A DNA stretch of 64,000 bases, taken from the NCBI RefSeq assembly GCF_000298315.2, contig NZ_AEYE02000013.1:248001-312000 (forward strand). The letters run 5' to 3'. The notes beneath the pieces are model-generated. The model had not been told where the DNA came from, ran no database searches, and saw nothing but the letters and a program-made list of their open reading frames with translations. Positions within the stretch are counted from its first letter, which is position 1. Each line of letters begins with the position of its first letter. A program made the translations under genes and the position numbers. This document shows, in pieces, positions 35,702 through 44,359 of this stretch. Origin of the DNA: Rhizobium grahamii CCGE 502 (GTDB taxonomy: Bacteria; Pseudomonadota; Alphaproteobacteria; Rhizobiales; Rhizobiaceae).

Positions 35702-35721
35702 ATTGTATGGTACTGTATGGT
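35702..35721. promoter_or_regulatory. Tandem-repeat operator candidate between gntR and the uronate operon
   Basis: The sequence attgtatggtactgtatggt holds two TGTATGGT units 10 bp apart, in the 120-bp divergent gap, 40-60 bp from each start codon. One helical turn spacing on the same DNA face suits binding by the adjacent GntR dimer. Assignment is inference. Confidence 0.45.
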
Positions 35722-35743
35722 GGTTTAAATTGGATGTCAACGG

Positions 35744-36445
35744 ATGACGGCGACGAAAGACATGAACCTCGAATCCTTGAAGATTGAGACCGGCGAAACC
35801 GCTGCGGCGCAGGTTGAACGCGACCTGCGCGAGCAGATCGTCCGGCTGGAGTTGGCGCCCGGCACGCGGCTTTCCGAACAGGAGATCGCAACGCGCATGG
35901 GCGTCTCCCGCCAACCTGTGCGAGAGGCTCTGATCGCGCTCGGGAAATCACGGCTGGTCGACGTGCGCCCCAACCGAGGTACCGTGGTCGTCCGGATCTC
36001 GGCACGGCAGATGATGGAAGCACGCTTCGTGCGAGAGGCGCTGGAGACCGCCGTTGCCCGTCGCGCCAGCGAGAGCTTCGACACCTGGACGCGCCGCCGG
36101 ATCGACACCATCATCGGCAGGCAGCGGGCCGCGATGGAAGCGCACGACCACAACGCATTCCGGCGCGAGGACGAGCAGTTTCATATCGCGATCGCGGAAG
36201 GCGCCGGCTGCAGCCTTGCCTGGAATGCGATCGCCGACATCAAAGCCCATATGGATCGCGTCTGCAATCTGCAGCTTCGCCACCCCGATTCCATGATGCG
36301 GCTGATCGCCGAGCATGAGGCGATCATCACTGCCATCGATAGTCGCGACGCCGACGCTGCAGCGTCCGCGATGTGCGCGCATCTCAACGGCATCCTGTCA
36401 GACCTACCGCAAATAGAAGCGGATCATCCCGACCTTTTCGAATGA
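35744..36445 (+). CDS. GntR-family (FadR/FCD) regulator
   Basis: The 233-residue protein has a GntR winged HTH (about residues 22-85: AQVERDLREQIVRLELAPGTRLSEQEIATRMGVSRQPVREAL is its core) and an all-helical FCD effector domain with the metal-binding-type residues (REDEQFHIAI, RLIAEHEAIITAI). Divergent placement next to the uronate operon makes it the probable local repressor, released by a uronate intermediate as for ExuR/UxuR-type FCD proteins. Confidence 0.9.
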   Translation: MTATKDMNLESLKIETGETAAAQVERDLREQIVRLELAPGTRLSEQEIATRMGVSRQPVREALIALGKSRLVDVRPNRGTVVVRISARQMMEARFVREALETAVARRASESFDTWTRRRIDTIIGRQRAAMEAHDHNAFRREDEQFHIAIAEGAGCSLAWNAIADIKAHMDRVCNLQLRHPDSMMRLIAEHEAIITAIDSRDADAAASAMCAHLNGILSDLPQIEADHPDLFE

Positions 36446-36979
36446 TGCGGTGCCGCTGTGCGGGGTGAGTTAAGGGAGCGGAGGTCGCGGATTTTGCATC
36501 AGCGAGTCGCTGCGCGGCTGTCGCGATCGATAGCTATTCCTGGAGACCCCGTGGCGGAGCCGTTAGAGGAAGCGTTGGCAGTCTGCCTCGTTCTTGCACG
36601 CCGTTCGTTTTCCCCATGCGGAGACGGATAAGTCGGGCCTTGCCTCAAGAGCCATTGCGACGGGGTAGGAAGGCGGCCTATCGCTGGAGGATCTGTGGGG
36701 CTGCTTAGTTAATTGCAGAGCATGATTTCATCGGGATCGAATAGCGGAGTTTCAAAGCGCTTGAGAGAACAACGGTTCGCCCGTGTCTCCGAATGCCCTG
36801 CTCGACGCTTTGAAGTCCCTTCAAACTTTGCAACAGTCCCCAGCTATGTCCGCAATCTGCGGGAACCGGAAATCAAACGTCGCGCTGAACAGCCGACGTC
36901 ATCAAGCAGTCCCGCTGCACCGGCCTCCTACTTCGTTCCGTTTTGATGACATGGCCGATCGAGTTGAAGGGCGGCGCTG
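36446..36979. other. Intergenic stretch without a supported gene
   Basis: Short open frames here lack ribosome-binding sites and any recognisable motif. The composition is mixed and shows no clear hairpin with a T-run. It marks the boundary between the uronate cluster and the accessory detoxification region. Confidence 0.4.
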
Positions 36980-37471
36980 TTAGACGCTCGCGCCAAGGGC
37001 GATGAGAAGTTCATCCAACTGCGCGAACTGCTCTGGCATTGCGTCTTCCATGCCGACGAAAGCCTCGTCGAGCGCTTCCTTCGAGGGGTACAGTTCTTGC
37101 AGAACCAGCAGCGTTCCGCCATCCTTTTCCTCGAAGGTCACAGTTGTGACGGCAGCAGTGTCGCTTTCGTCATTGGTCCAGACGAGGCGCGACGGTGGTA
37201 ACACTTCCAGATACTTGCCGAAGAAGGCCATGGAGTCCGAGGCATCATGTCCGAACGTGACGCGATAGCCGCCTCCGGTGCGCACATCCATCTCGCACGA
37301 AAGCATGGGCACGCCGCACGACTTCGGCGCCCACCACAGTTTGAACAACTCGGGCTTGGTCCACGCGTCGAACACAAGGCGAACCGGACCGTTGAAGGTG
37401 CGCGTCACGACAAGTTCGCGCTCGGACCTCCGTTCGACCCCGGTGCGGCCGTTACTCGCTCTGTAGCCCAT
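36980..37471 (-). CDS. SRPBCC/AHSA1-domain protein
   Basis: A 163-residue START-like (AHSA1/Aha1 C-terminal) protein with the typical beginning LVVTRTFNGPVRLVFDAWTKPELFKLWW, a GGGYRVTF strand and the closing helix ...EQFAQLDELLIAL. Such domains form a deep hydrophobic cavity for lipids or aromatic ligands. Its start overlaps the ArsR gene's end by 20 bp, a very common ArsR/SRPBCC pair in soil bacteria. Function of the pair is not established. Confidence 0.88.
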   Translation of the reverse strand: MGYRASNGRTGVERRSERELVVTRTFNGPVRLVFDAWTKPELFKLWWAPKSCGVPMLSCEMDVRTGGGYRVTFGHDASDSMAFFGKYLEVLPPSRLVWTNDESDTAAVTTVTFEEKDGGTLLVLQELYPSKEALDEAFVGMEDAMPEQFAQLDELLIALGASV

Positions 37472-37811
37472 CGATTCTCTCCTTCCGTTTCAGGGTCTCG
37501 ACGACTTCATCCAACGCGTCGAAGCGTGCGTTCCAGATCTGGCGGCGCGCTTCAATCCAGGCCGCACCCTCCTCGAGCCCGAGCGGGCCGAGCCTGCAGG
37601 TCCGCACGCGGCCGACCTTCTCCGTTGTCACAAGCCCCGCCTGCTCCAAGACGCCGACGTGCTTCTTCATGCCTGTGAGGGTCATGTGGAACTTCTTAGC
37701 AAGCTCCGTGATCGAAGCATCCGCACTTCCAAGCTGCTCCAGAACGCCGCGTCGGGTGGCGTCCGAGAGTGCGGCAAAGCAGGTGTCAAGGCTAGCTGAA
37801 AACTGAACCAT
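37452..37811 (-). CDS. ArsR-family winged-helix regulator
   Basis: The 119-residue protein is a minimal ArsR/SmtB fold with the motif FAALSDATRRGVLEQL and recognition-helix region ITELAKKFHMTLTGMKKHVGVLEQAGL. It has no cysteine cluster for metals, so it belongs to the non-metal group usually paired with an SRPBCC protein, as here. It is probably autoregulatory; a TGGTTCAGTTTATATCA stretch covers the promoter just upstream of 37811. Confidence 0.9.
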   Translation of the reverse strand: MVQFSASLDTCFAALSDATRRGVLEQLGSADASITELAKKFHMTLTGMKKHVGVLEQAGLVTTEKVGRVRTCRLGPLGLEEGAAWIEARRQIWNARFDALDEVVETLKRKERIDGLQSE

Positions 37812-38159
37812 CTGGTTCAGTTTATATCACGCGGGTTGGCTCCGAGCAAGGGGATCGAGGTTGGTCGTCAGGTAGTGAGTTACGAACGCTGGCGTTTGCG
37901 CGATGCAGCCGCCGATCCACGGAAACTCGTCTCGACTGCTTCGCGCTGGCGCTCGCCAAAATGACATCCAACCTGGATCGGGAGATCGTGGGAGGCGTCG
38001 GCCGTCAGGTAACGTCGACGTTGCTTCCTCCGGGAGAGGTATCGCGTGATCAATGCTTGGTGGCCCGACGATGCCCGGCAATACCGCCGGGCGTGAGGCC
38101 TGTATAAAGGTAACTACTTCCATCCGGGCGCAAGCCGGTCTGCGGACTCCTGACTGTCT
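37812..38159. other. Intergenic stretch without a supported gene
   Basis: Apart from the arsR promoter at its left edge I see nothing coding. A minus-strand open frame at 37827-38123 has no ribosome-binding site or motif. Confidence 0.4.
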
Positions 38160-38564
38160 TCAGACCGCATCAAACTCGACCAGACTCTTCGGTGGCGGGA
38201 TGTCCGTACGACCAGCTCGCCGATCGGCGACGTACTGGATCGCTTCCACGAGTTCCAAATTCAAAATCGGCTTCTGGATCACTCCCAGCGCCCCTGGCAC
38301 TCCGCCTCGAAGCGCACCCGGATCACTGGTCATGAAAAGCACCGTCACGTCGGCCTCCACCAATGTCCGCCCGACAATGGGTCCAGTAGGGCCATCCTCG
38401 AGATTCACGTCCACGAGCGCCATGTCCGCGTCGGTGGCAAGCATGAGTGCCTGATACATGTTGCTCGCGATCCCAACAGGACGATGTCCGAGTTCCTCTA
38501 TCGTGTCCTGCAGGTTGAGCGCCACAAGGGGTTGGTCTTCGACGATTAGTACATTGAACGACAT
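38160..38564 (-). CDS. Stand-alone receiver-domain response regulator
   Basis: A 134-residue single receiver: acidic pair in VLIVEDQPLVAL, phosphoacceptor Asp in MALVDVNLEDG, Thr in FMTSDP and Lys in VIQKPI. ATG 38564 is used because GGAGAAG precedes it and the receiver starts there. With no output domain, it must act by protein contact, like CheY or the single-receiver proteins that work in phosphorelays of the general stress response. No kinase gene is adjacent. Confidence 0.88.
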   Translation of the reverse strand: MSFNVLIVEDQPLVALNLQDTIEELGHRPVGIASNMYQALMLATDADMALVDVNLEDGPTGPIVGRTLVEADVTVLFMTSDPGALRGGVPGALGVIQKPILNLELVEAIQYVADRRAGRTDIPPPKSLVEFDAV

Positions 38565-38996
38565 GGTGTCTTCTCCGAACTGTCCTATCGAAGGATTAAC
38601 CCTTGTCTCCCCCGGCTTGTTCCAAGGGTTGTTGCTTGGCTGAACGGAATGGCGGTTGGTTGTGTGCGGATGAAGCGGATCGACGAACACTAATGCGAGA
38701 TGAAGCGCATGTTCATCCGCGTGCACCCATCGGAACTGCACGTCCATTCGCGCGCAGCTCGCGCGAATCCCCATCGACTTCCCACCTGCCATCTGCGAAC
38801 ACGAAACGTGCCAGCAACACGTCGCCCGCGGAAGTCGCGTGTTGAGACGGTGTTGCGACCTTCGAGTCTCAACCTCAGCCGCACTGATGTCCCCTTCCCG
38901 CTGAAATCCGCTTGTGCGTAGAAGGGGATCGCGACGAGGTTAGTCAAGGAAGCGATGAATGTCGCCCGAGAGCGCGGCGCAGTTTACCGACCCCCT
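38565..38996. other. Intergenic stretch without a supported gene
   Basis: Several overlapping open frames on both strands lack ribosome-binding sites and motifs. I see no repeat or strong hairpin. The promoter of the receiver gene lies at the left edge. Confidence 0.4.
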
Positions 38997-40316
38997 TCAA
39001 GATCGCAGGCTAATAAATGCCGTCCTGATCTCCTGGCTGAACAGGTTGGGTTCTTCCCATGCCGCGAAATGACCTCCCCTGGAGGCTCGGTTGTAGTAGA
39101 TCAGCTTCGGATACGCCCTGACCAGCCACTCCTTCGGCGGCCTGTACACCTCTCCGGGAAAGATGGTCACGCCAGCAGGCACCTGAATAGCTGTAAGCTT
39201 TGCGCCTGAGACCGCGTTCTCCCAATAGATTTTGCCGCTGGACGGCCCCGTGTTGGTCAGCCAGTACAAGGTGATATTGTCGAGGATCGCGTCCTTTGAC
39301 AGTGCTTTTTCTGGCTCACCGCGGGTGAATACCCAGTCGGCGATCTTGTCGTATAGCCAGGCAGCAAGCCCAACTGGCGAGTCGGCTATGCCGTAACCGA
39401 CGGTCTCCGGACGGGTGTTCATGATGGCCGCGTACCCGAAGCCGTTGTTCAGGAAGTCCCTTGCTTCGCCGAAAATCTTCTTCTCGTCGGTAGAAAGAGC
39501 AGCCGGCGCTGGAGCACCGCTCTTCAATGCCTGGGCAGCGTCCGGTGGGAACGTTGTTGCCCGTTCGATGCGATTGACGTGAATGCCGAGGAGGCCCTTA
39601 GGAGCCTGGCGACCAAGCGCATCGGAGATAATTGCTCCCCAATCACCGCCTTGGGAGACGTAGCTGTTATGACCGAGACGCCTCATGAGCACGTCCCATG
39701 CGCCCGCGATGCGGTGCGGGTTCCATCCAGTCACGCTCGGCTTTTCCGAAAAACCGAAACCGGGGATGGACGGCAGCACGAGATGGAAAGCGTCTTCGGC
39801 CTTGCCGCCGTGCATAGTGGGATCGGTCAACGGTCCAATGACATTGAGGAGTTCGAAAACCGAACCTGGCCAGCCATGTGTCATGATCAACGGCAAAGCG
39901 TTCTGATGCTTGGACCGCACATGAATGAAATGGATATCAAGCCCGTCGATTTCTGTCAGAAATTGCGGGAATGCGTTCAACCTAGTCTCGGCGTCCCGCC
40001 AATCGTAATCGGTCTGCCAATATTCGACGAGTTCCCGCAGTTTGGTCGGTGGAACGCCCTGGGAGCGGTCGGTGACGGTTTGCCCGTCCGGCCAGCGCGT
40101 TGCCGCAAGCCGCCGCCGCAAATCGAGTAGCGCAGATTCCGGAACCTCAGCCTTGAACGGTCGTATTTCATCTTTGGAACCTGCTTTGGCCATTCTGGAC
40201 CCCGTCGCATTGGCAAACGACGGCAAAATCGCAGTGGACAGAGCGGCAGCCGTTCCCGCAAACAAGAGAGCGCGGCGAGACAGATCCGTGGCAACGGTTT
40301 TTGCGATCAGGGTCAT
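38997..40316 (-). CDS. Tat-exported epoxide hydrolase (EHN family)
   Basis: The 439-residue protein starts with a twin-arginine-type signal (LSRRALLFAGTAAALSTAI), then the epoxide-hydrolase N-terminal domain (FKAEVPESALLDLRRRLAATRWPD) and an alpha/beta-hydrolase core. The oxyanion motif is HGWPGS, the nucleophile Asp lies in GGDWGA and the base His in GGHFAAWE. It opens epoxides to diols outside the cytoplasm. It follows the small cupin gene by 24 bp. A close paralogue is at 49450 and a wrecked third copy at 46510. Confidence 0.9.
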   Translation of the reverse strand: MTLIAKTVATDLSRRALLFAGTAAALSTAILPSFANATGSRMAKAGSKDEIRPFKAEVPESALLDLRRRLAATRWPDGQTVTDRSQGVPPTKLRELVEYWQTDYDWRDAETRLNAFPQFLTEIDGLDIHFIHVRSKHQNALPLIMTHGWPGSVFELLNVIGPLTDPTMHGGKAEDAFHLVLPSIPGFGFSEKPSVTGWNPHRIAGAWDVLMRRLGHNSYVSQGGDWGAIISDALGRQAPKGLLGIHVNRIERATTFPPDAAQALKSGAPAPAALSTDEKKIFGEARDFLNNGFGYAAIMNTRPETVGYGIADSPVGLAAWLYDKIADWVFTRGEPEKALSKDAILDNITLYWLTNTGPSSGKIYWENAVSGAKLTAIQVPAGVTIFPGEVYRPPKEWLVRAYPKLIYYNRASRGGHFAAWEEPNLFSQEIRTAFISLRS

Positions 40317-40339
40317 GACATTTCCTCCCTTCTGCGGAA

Positions 40340-40735
40340 TTACTTCACAGGTTCAACGAGCTTCGCATTCCGGGTGACGATGTAAGTCGCCAGCTCCGAC
40401 GCCTTGCCATCCCCGACGTTTCGAGCGGAATGGGCAACACCATCCGGGATGAACAGGGATTGCCCCGCCTTGAGTGTGACGGCTTCCCTTCCCTCAAGCT
40501 TGTACTCGAGTGTTCCCTGAAGGACGTAAGCGACCTCCTCGCCAGGGTGCCGGTGGTTCACCGCGAATGCGCCCGAATCAAAGTCGACGCGCACCTGCAC
40601 GGCTTCCTTGCCGGAAATGCTGATGTCCTCCTTTACCAAGTCCGTCCGTCGAATTTCAGGCTGATCGGCTCTTGCAATCTGGTAGGCGAAAGCCGCGATA
40701 ACCAGAGCCGCGGAAACGATACGTCGTGCGTTCAT
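40340..40735 (-). CDS. Exported cupin protein
   Basis: The 131-residue product has a signal peptide (MNARRIVSAALVIAAFAYQIARA) and a single cupin barrel with metal motif NHRHPGEEVAYVLQG and second motif FIPDGVAHSARNV. It precedes the exported epoxide hydrolase in one transcript. The MarR-type box at 40922-40939 lies about 190 bp upstream. Cupins of this kind bind a metal and small ligand; catalytic activity is not known. Confidence 0.85.
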   Translation of the reverse strand: MNARRIVSAALVIAAFAYQIARADQPEIRRTDLVKEDISISGKEAVQVRVDFDSGAFAVNHRHPGEEVAYVLQGTLEYKLEGREAVTLKAGQSLFIPDGVAHSARNVGDGKASELATYIVTRNAKLVEPVK

Positions 40736-40921
40736 TGGATTGCTCCTTGCTTGATAATGAGCTCGTGCGACTGCACCGTGCTTGCAATCCAAAATCAGGC
40801 CATTCGGTATCCGGTTTGTTTTTCGAGGAGGCTGAAATGTAACGAAGCGTCATCCGGCGCACGTTTGGATACAATCCAATACAAAATCGTCCGCTGCGGA
40901 GGCTTTTGCCATGTTGAAATT

Positions 40922-40939
40922 ATGTTGCATACGCATCAT
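40922..40939. promoter_or_regulatory. MarR-type box, copy 1
   Basis: ATGTTGCATACGCATCAT is an imperfect dyad with 14 of 18 symmetric positions. The core TGCATACGCA (40926-40935) recurs exactly at 41680-41689 beside the MarR gene. It lies between the leftward cupin-epoxide hydrolase unit and the rightward small exported protein. Confidence 0.6.
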
Positions 40940-40994
40940 AACTGACGCATCGAAATTGGCTTGGCGTCCATCCCATACAAGAAGGAGCCTTGAG

Positions 40995-41159
40995 ATGCTG
41001 AAACGTTCTATACCACTCTTTTTCTCGGCCGCGCTCAGCGCTACCGTCGGAGCCGGCGCTGCTTCCGCGGACAACCCCACCGAGATCGGTTGCATTGACC
41101 TTACCCTCGATATCACGCTTCGCCGTATCGTCGTGGCGGAAATCGACGCCGCGAATTAG
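40995..41159 (+). CDS. Small exported protein (54 aa)
   Basis: The frame starts at ATG 40995 behind AGAAGGAGCC. It has a signal peptide (MLKRSIPLFFSAALSATVGAGAASA) and a mature part of about 29 residues with one cysteine (NPTEIGCIDLTLDITLRRIVVAEIDAAN). No family is recognised. It could be a real mini-protein under the MarR box, or the stump of a longer secreted protein. Confidence 0.5.
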   Translation: MLKRSIPLFFSAALSATVGAGAASADNPTEIGCIDLTLDITLRRIVVAEIDAAN

Positions 41160-41178
41160 AGCGCAGTCACAGGCGGCC

Positions 41179-41640
41179 TTATGTCGGCTCGTCCTCCCTT
41201 GGAAGGTTTTCGGCTATGTCAATGATTGCTTCTGCACCATTGTTGCCAACAAGAGCGCTTGCTTTGCGCTGCGCCTCGCGCCAGGCGGGAGCCGCCCCGC
41301 TGAGGAGCTTCTTCCCGGCAGAGGAAATGACGACCGGACGGCTGCGGCCGCCCTTAGTCGGAAGCTCCTCGATCCAGCCTTCCTTGAGGAGCGGTGCGAG
41401 GCTGCGCGTCAACGTCGTCCGGTCTTGGAAATTTGCACGGCCGATTTCGGAGCGGCTGGCACCTCCCAGTTTTGCAATCATGATGAGCATGGAGAACTGG
41501 GATGCGGTCAGACCATGGTTTCTCAGTTCTTGGTCATAGATGTTTGTGACCACCCGGGAGATGCGCCTGGCCCTGGTCATCAGGCATCCGGATATGACTT
41601 CGCCAACGATATAGGACTCGGGATCAATTCGATCATCCAT
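41179..41640 (-). CDS. MarR-family transcriptional regulator
   Basis: A 153-residue MarR protein with the winged HTH region ASQFSMLIMIAKLGGASRSEIGRANFQDRTTLTRSLAPLLKEGWIEE and wing GGRSRPVVISSAGKKLL. No conserved sensing Cys of the OhrR type is evident (its cysteine lies in the SGCLMTRA segment near residue 20). It is divergent from the VOC-OYE unit. Two copies of its probable box lie at 41674-41693 and 40922-40939, so it likely controls both flanking enzyme units, responding to an electrophile or phenolic. Confidence 0.9.
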   Translation of the reverse strand: MDDRIDPESYIVGEVISGCLMTRARRISRVVTNIYDQELRNHGLTASQFSMLIMIAKLGGASRSEIGRANFQDRTTLTRSLAPLLKEGWIEELPTKGGRSRPVVISSAGKKLLSGAAPAWREAQRKASALVGNNGAEAIIDIAENLPREDEPT

Positions 41641-41673
41641 CGTTCAACCTCCACAACGTTCGAGAGGCAACGT

Positions 41674-41693
41674 ATGTAGTGCATACGCAACAT
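41674..41693. promoter_or_regulatory. MarR-type box, copy 2
   Basis: The box atgtagtgcatacgcaacat lies 34-53 bp before the MarR start codon and shares the exact core TGCATACGCA with copy 1. The flanks (ATG...CAT) match in both. Confidence 0.62.
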
Positions 41694-41837
41694 AAATTCA
41701 ACCTGAGCATGGATGCTGGACCCTCCAAGGCAGACAAAATGACCTGGAATCTTCCCGTTCGGAGGACCGTCGATGCCTTGGAGCCATCGGCCGCAAAAGA
41801 TGCAGCCATTCGACCAAGAGTGAAAGGAAGAACTGAA

Positions 41838-42278
41838 ATGAACGACACTGCAAAGACTAAAACGGCCGCCGAAACGGAGAGAATGCGCGGCTTGCCAAGC
41901 CATTCGACCGTTGGCACAAACGATCTGGAAACCGCTTCTTCATTCTACGACAAACTGCTTTCCGTGTTCGGCATCGGGCGCGTTCTGGTTCAGCCTGGTC
42001 GTGCCGTCTACTACGGCCACAGGACCCTTGAGTTCGGCGTCATCAAGCCGTTTGACGGACAACCAGCGACGGTCGGCAACGGTGGCATGGTGGCTTTCGA
42101 GGCCTGTTCCCGCGCCCAGGTTGAGGAAGTCCACGCGGCAGCCTTGGCACTCGGTGGCCAAGACGAAGGTGCTCCCGGTCCACGAGGCGAGAATGGCGCC
42201 GACCCTTACTGTGCCTACTTCCGTGATCCCGAGGGCAATAAGTTTCTCGTCTACCGCGCAGGACCGGACGAGCTCTGA
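41838..42278 (+). CDS. VOC/glyoxalase-family protein
   Basis: The 146-residue protein has one VOC module pair: HSTVGTNDLETASSFYDKLLSVFG, then GGMVAFEACSRAQVEEVHAAALALGG and the closing YCAYFRDPEGNKFLVYRA. His and Glu-like metal positions are present. ATG 41838 follows AAAGGAAG. It precedes the OYE-like gene by about 110 bp in the same direction and is divergent from MarR. VOC proteins of this type are often glyoxalase- or dioxygenase-like; the substrate is unknown. Confidence 0.85.
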   Translation: MNDTAKTKTAAETERMRGLPSHSTVGTNDLETASSFYDKLLSVFGIGRVLVQPGRAVYYGHRTLEFGVIKPFDGQPATVGNGGMVAFEACSRAQVEEVHAAALALGGQDEGAPGPRGENGADPYCAYFRDPEGNKFLVYRAGPDEL

Positions 42279-42387
42279 TTGCTGGCACGACGGGAGGCGT
42301 ACGAGTTACGCCTCCCAGCAAAAGCACAGCACCGAATTTGTTGTGCAACCCGTTTTCGTCGATAACTAAACGCCGGAGTAATTTGTC

Positions 42388-43605
42388 GTGGATCCTCTAT
42401 CGCAAACGAATGGACCTCTGTTCGAGCCGCTTCCGCTGCCTTGCGGTTTGACGCTGAACAATCGAATTGCGAAATCCGCTATGTCGGACTCCCTAGGAGA
42501 CGGAACCGGCCATCCGACCGCTGTGCAGACGCGGCTATATCAACGCTGGGCCGAAGGCGGGTTGGCCGTCTCGATAATCGGCGAAGTGCAGCTCACCTCC
42601 GGCTACGCAGAGAACCCTGGCAACCTGGTACTTAACGAAGCGTCGGACCTTGAACGGTTCCGGAAACTTGCCCTTCATGGCAGCGAAAACGGCACAAGCC
42701 TATGGCTACAGCTCGGCCACGCAGGAGCGCTTGCCTACACACCGACCAGCAACCCCAAGGGCCCTACTGCTTTCGACCTGCCGGGACTGCGTTGCGTGGA
42801 AATAACATCCGAGGAAATAGGTCAACTGCCCTCACAATTTGCGGCCACAGCCCGGTTGGCGCAGGAGGCCGGTTTTGGAGGTGTGCAAATTCACGCAGCA
42901 CATGGGTTTTTGCTCAGTCAGTTTCTTTCGCCTCTGTTTAACAAGCGGACGGACGGGTACGGCGGCGCGATCGCCAGCCGTATGCGGCTCTTGCTGGAAG
43001 CCATCGATGCAACCCGCGCCGCTGTCGGACCGAGCTTCCCGATTGCCGTTAAGCTCAATTCTTCTGACGAACTGGAGGGAGGATTCGACGAGGAAGACGC
43101 GCTCAAGGTCGTGGCGGCGTTGGACCGAACCTCGATCGACCTGATCGACATCAGCGGTGGGACCTACTTTCCTGGAGCCAAGTCCGCTTCCGACAGGTCC
43201 GGACGTGGACCCTATTTCCTCGAATTCGCAAAACGTGCGCGCGCTGTGACGACGAAGCCTCTTATGCTGACAGGAGGCTTCAAGACGCGCGCGCAGGCCG
43301 AAGACGCCGTGGCAAGCGGTGCAGTTGATATGGTCGGTCTCGCGCGCGCTCTCGTCCTCGAACCTTCGCTGCCCAATCTCTGGAAAGAACAAAAGAAATC
43401 GGAGCCAGCCTTTCCAAGGTTTTCGGATGCCCCGGAGGGTGGGGTTACGGCATGGTACACAATGCGGCTGGCTGAGATCGGCAGCAACACGGAAACATCT
43501 GATTTCCTTGGCCTCGAACGGGCAATCCAGGCCTACAAAGCCCGCGACGAAGCGCGAACGGAACAGTGGTCGGCTCATTTCGAAAATGCAGTTAGAACGA
43601 GCTAA
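42388..43605 (+). CDS. Old Yellow Enzyme-type NADH:flavin oxidoreductase
   Basis: The 405-residue protein is an FMN-binding TIM barrel. It begins PLFEPLPLPCGLTLNNRIAKSAM and contains LWLQLGHAG, the catalytic motif QIHAAHGFLLSQFLSPLFNKRTDGYGG and the FMN-phosphate region MVGLARALV. Such enzymes reduce activated alkenes, including unsaturated aldehydes and nitro compounds. With the preceding VOC gene and MarR regulator it fits an electrophile-detoxification unit. Confidence 0.9.
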   Translation: MDPLSQTNGPLFEPLPLPCGLTLNNRIAKSAMSDSLGDGTGHPTAVQTRLYQRWAEGGLAVSIIGEVQLTSGYAENPGNLVLNEASDLERFRKLALHGSENGTSLWLQLGHAGALAYTPTSNPKGPTAFDLPGLRCVEITSEEIGQLPSQFAATARLAQEAGFGGVQIHAAHGFLLSQFLSPLFNKRTDGYGGAIASRMRLLLEAIDATRAAVGPSFPIAVKLNSSDELEGGFDEEDALKVVAALDRTSIDLIDISGGTYFPGAKSASDRSGRGPYFLEFAKRARAVTTKPLMLTGGFKTRAQAEDAVASGAVDMVGLARALVLEPSLPNLWKEQKKSEPAFPRFSDAPEGGVTAWYTMRLAEIGSNTETSDFLGLERAIQAYKARDEARTEQWSAHFENAVRTS

Positions 43606-43620
43606 CCCGACTACGTCGGG
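43606..43620 (+). terminator. Short hairpin after the OYE gene
   Basis: CCCGAC (43606-43611) pairs with GTCGGG (43615-43620) around TAC, right after the stop codon and between convergent genes. No T-run follows, so terminator status is uncertain. Confidence 0.35.
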
Positions 43621-43679
43621 GTCTCGCCGCCCCATCTCCCACCACCCGCTCTCGATGTGCCGTGGCTCCCGAGTACTGG

Positions 43680-44249
43680 CTAACAGCGCTCTATCGTCGT
43701 GGTAAGCGCCGTTGCCATCCGCTTCGCCTGGCGGGCAGGCTCCACCGAGCGAGTAATTTGGGCTACGGCGGTTGCTCCTTCCTGGAGAAGGTTGATTTCG
43801 TCCGCCACACGCCGAGGGTCACGGAATCGCGCCGCGTGAGCAAGTTCCTCGAAGTATGCGAGTGACAGACGCTTGTGCATCTCCGCAGCTCGAAACACGG
43901 GATCGGCGATGTCCTTGTGTTCTCCCGCGGCAGCCATAAAGCCGCAACCTCTGAACTCTTTGTCCTTGAACCATTGTTCCAGAAAGTCGAACGTCGACAG
44001 AATTCGCTCCACGGGATCATTTGCGCACGTTTCCACGAACTCGCGCATCTCACGACGATCTGCTTCGTCGCGCCGCTCCAGTGCCGCGACGATCAGCTCC
44101 TCCTTTGTTTCGAAGTGCCGGTAGAGGGTGGTTTTCGCGACGCCGCTTTCCGACACAATCAAGTCGATACCAGTCGCGTGGTATCCATACTCATTGAAAA
44201 GCCGCAGAGCGGTCTCCAGCAAATGGTTCTTGATCTCTGACCGCCGCAT
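43680..44249 (-). CDS. TetR-family transcriptional repressor
   Basis: The 189-residue protein begins MRRSEIKNHLLETALRLFNEYGYHATGIDLIVSESGVAKTTLYRHFETKEEL, a standard TetR HTH, followed by a helical ligand domain with a CGFMAAAGEH segment. ATG 44249 matches the family start; the frame is open 90 bp upstream. It is divergent from the DUF417 gene, and CGATACAG repeats fill the gap, so it most likely represses that gene and itself. Confidence 0.9.
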   Translation of the reverse strand: MRRSEIKNHLLETALRLFNEYGYHATGIDLIVSESGVAKTTLYRHFETKEELIVAALERRDEADRREMREFVETCANDPVERILSTFDFLEQWFKDKEFRGCGFMAAAGEHKDIADPVFRAAEMHKRLSLAYFEELAHAARFRDPRRVADEINLLQEGATAVAQITRSVEPARQAKRMATALTTTIERC

Positions 44250-44359
44250 TGCCCTACCTTTCACAACTGATCTGTATCGATAAATAGTCGTTCGTGGAGG
44301 CCGACGCAACACTGTGGCGGCACCCCAGGCGCCGGACAATCGCGGATTCGTGATTTGTT

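Noticed and set aside
36713-36946. 77-residue plus-strand frame in the gap after gntR
   Set aside because: No ribosome-binding site, no recognisable motif and a composition like non-coding DNA.
37827-38123. 98-residue minus-strand frame upstream of the receiver gene
   Set aside because: Proline-rich, without start signals or homology that I can recognise.
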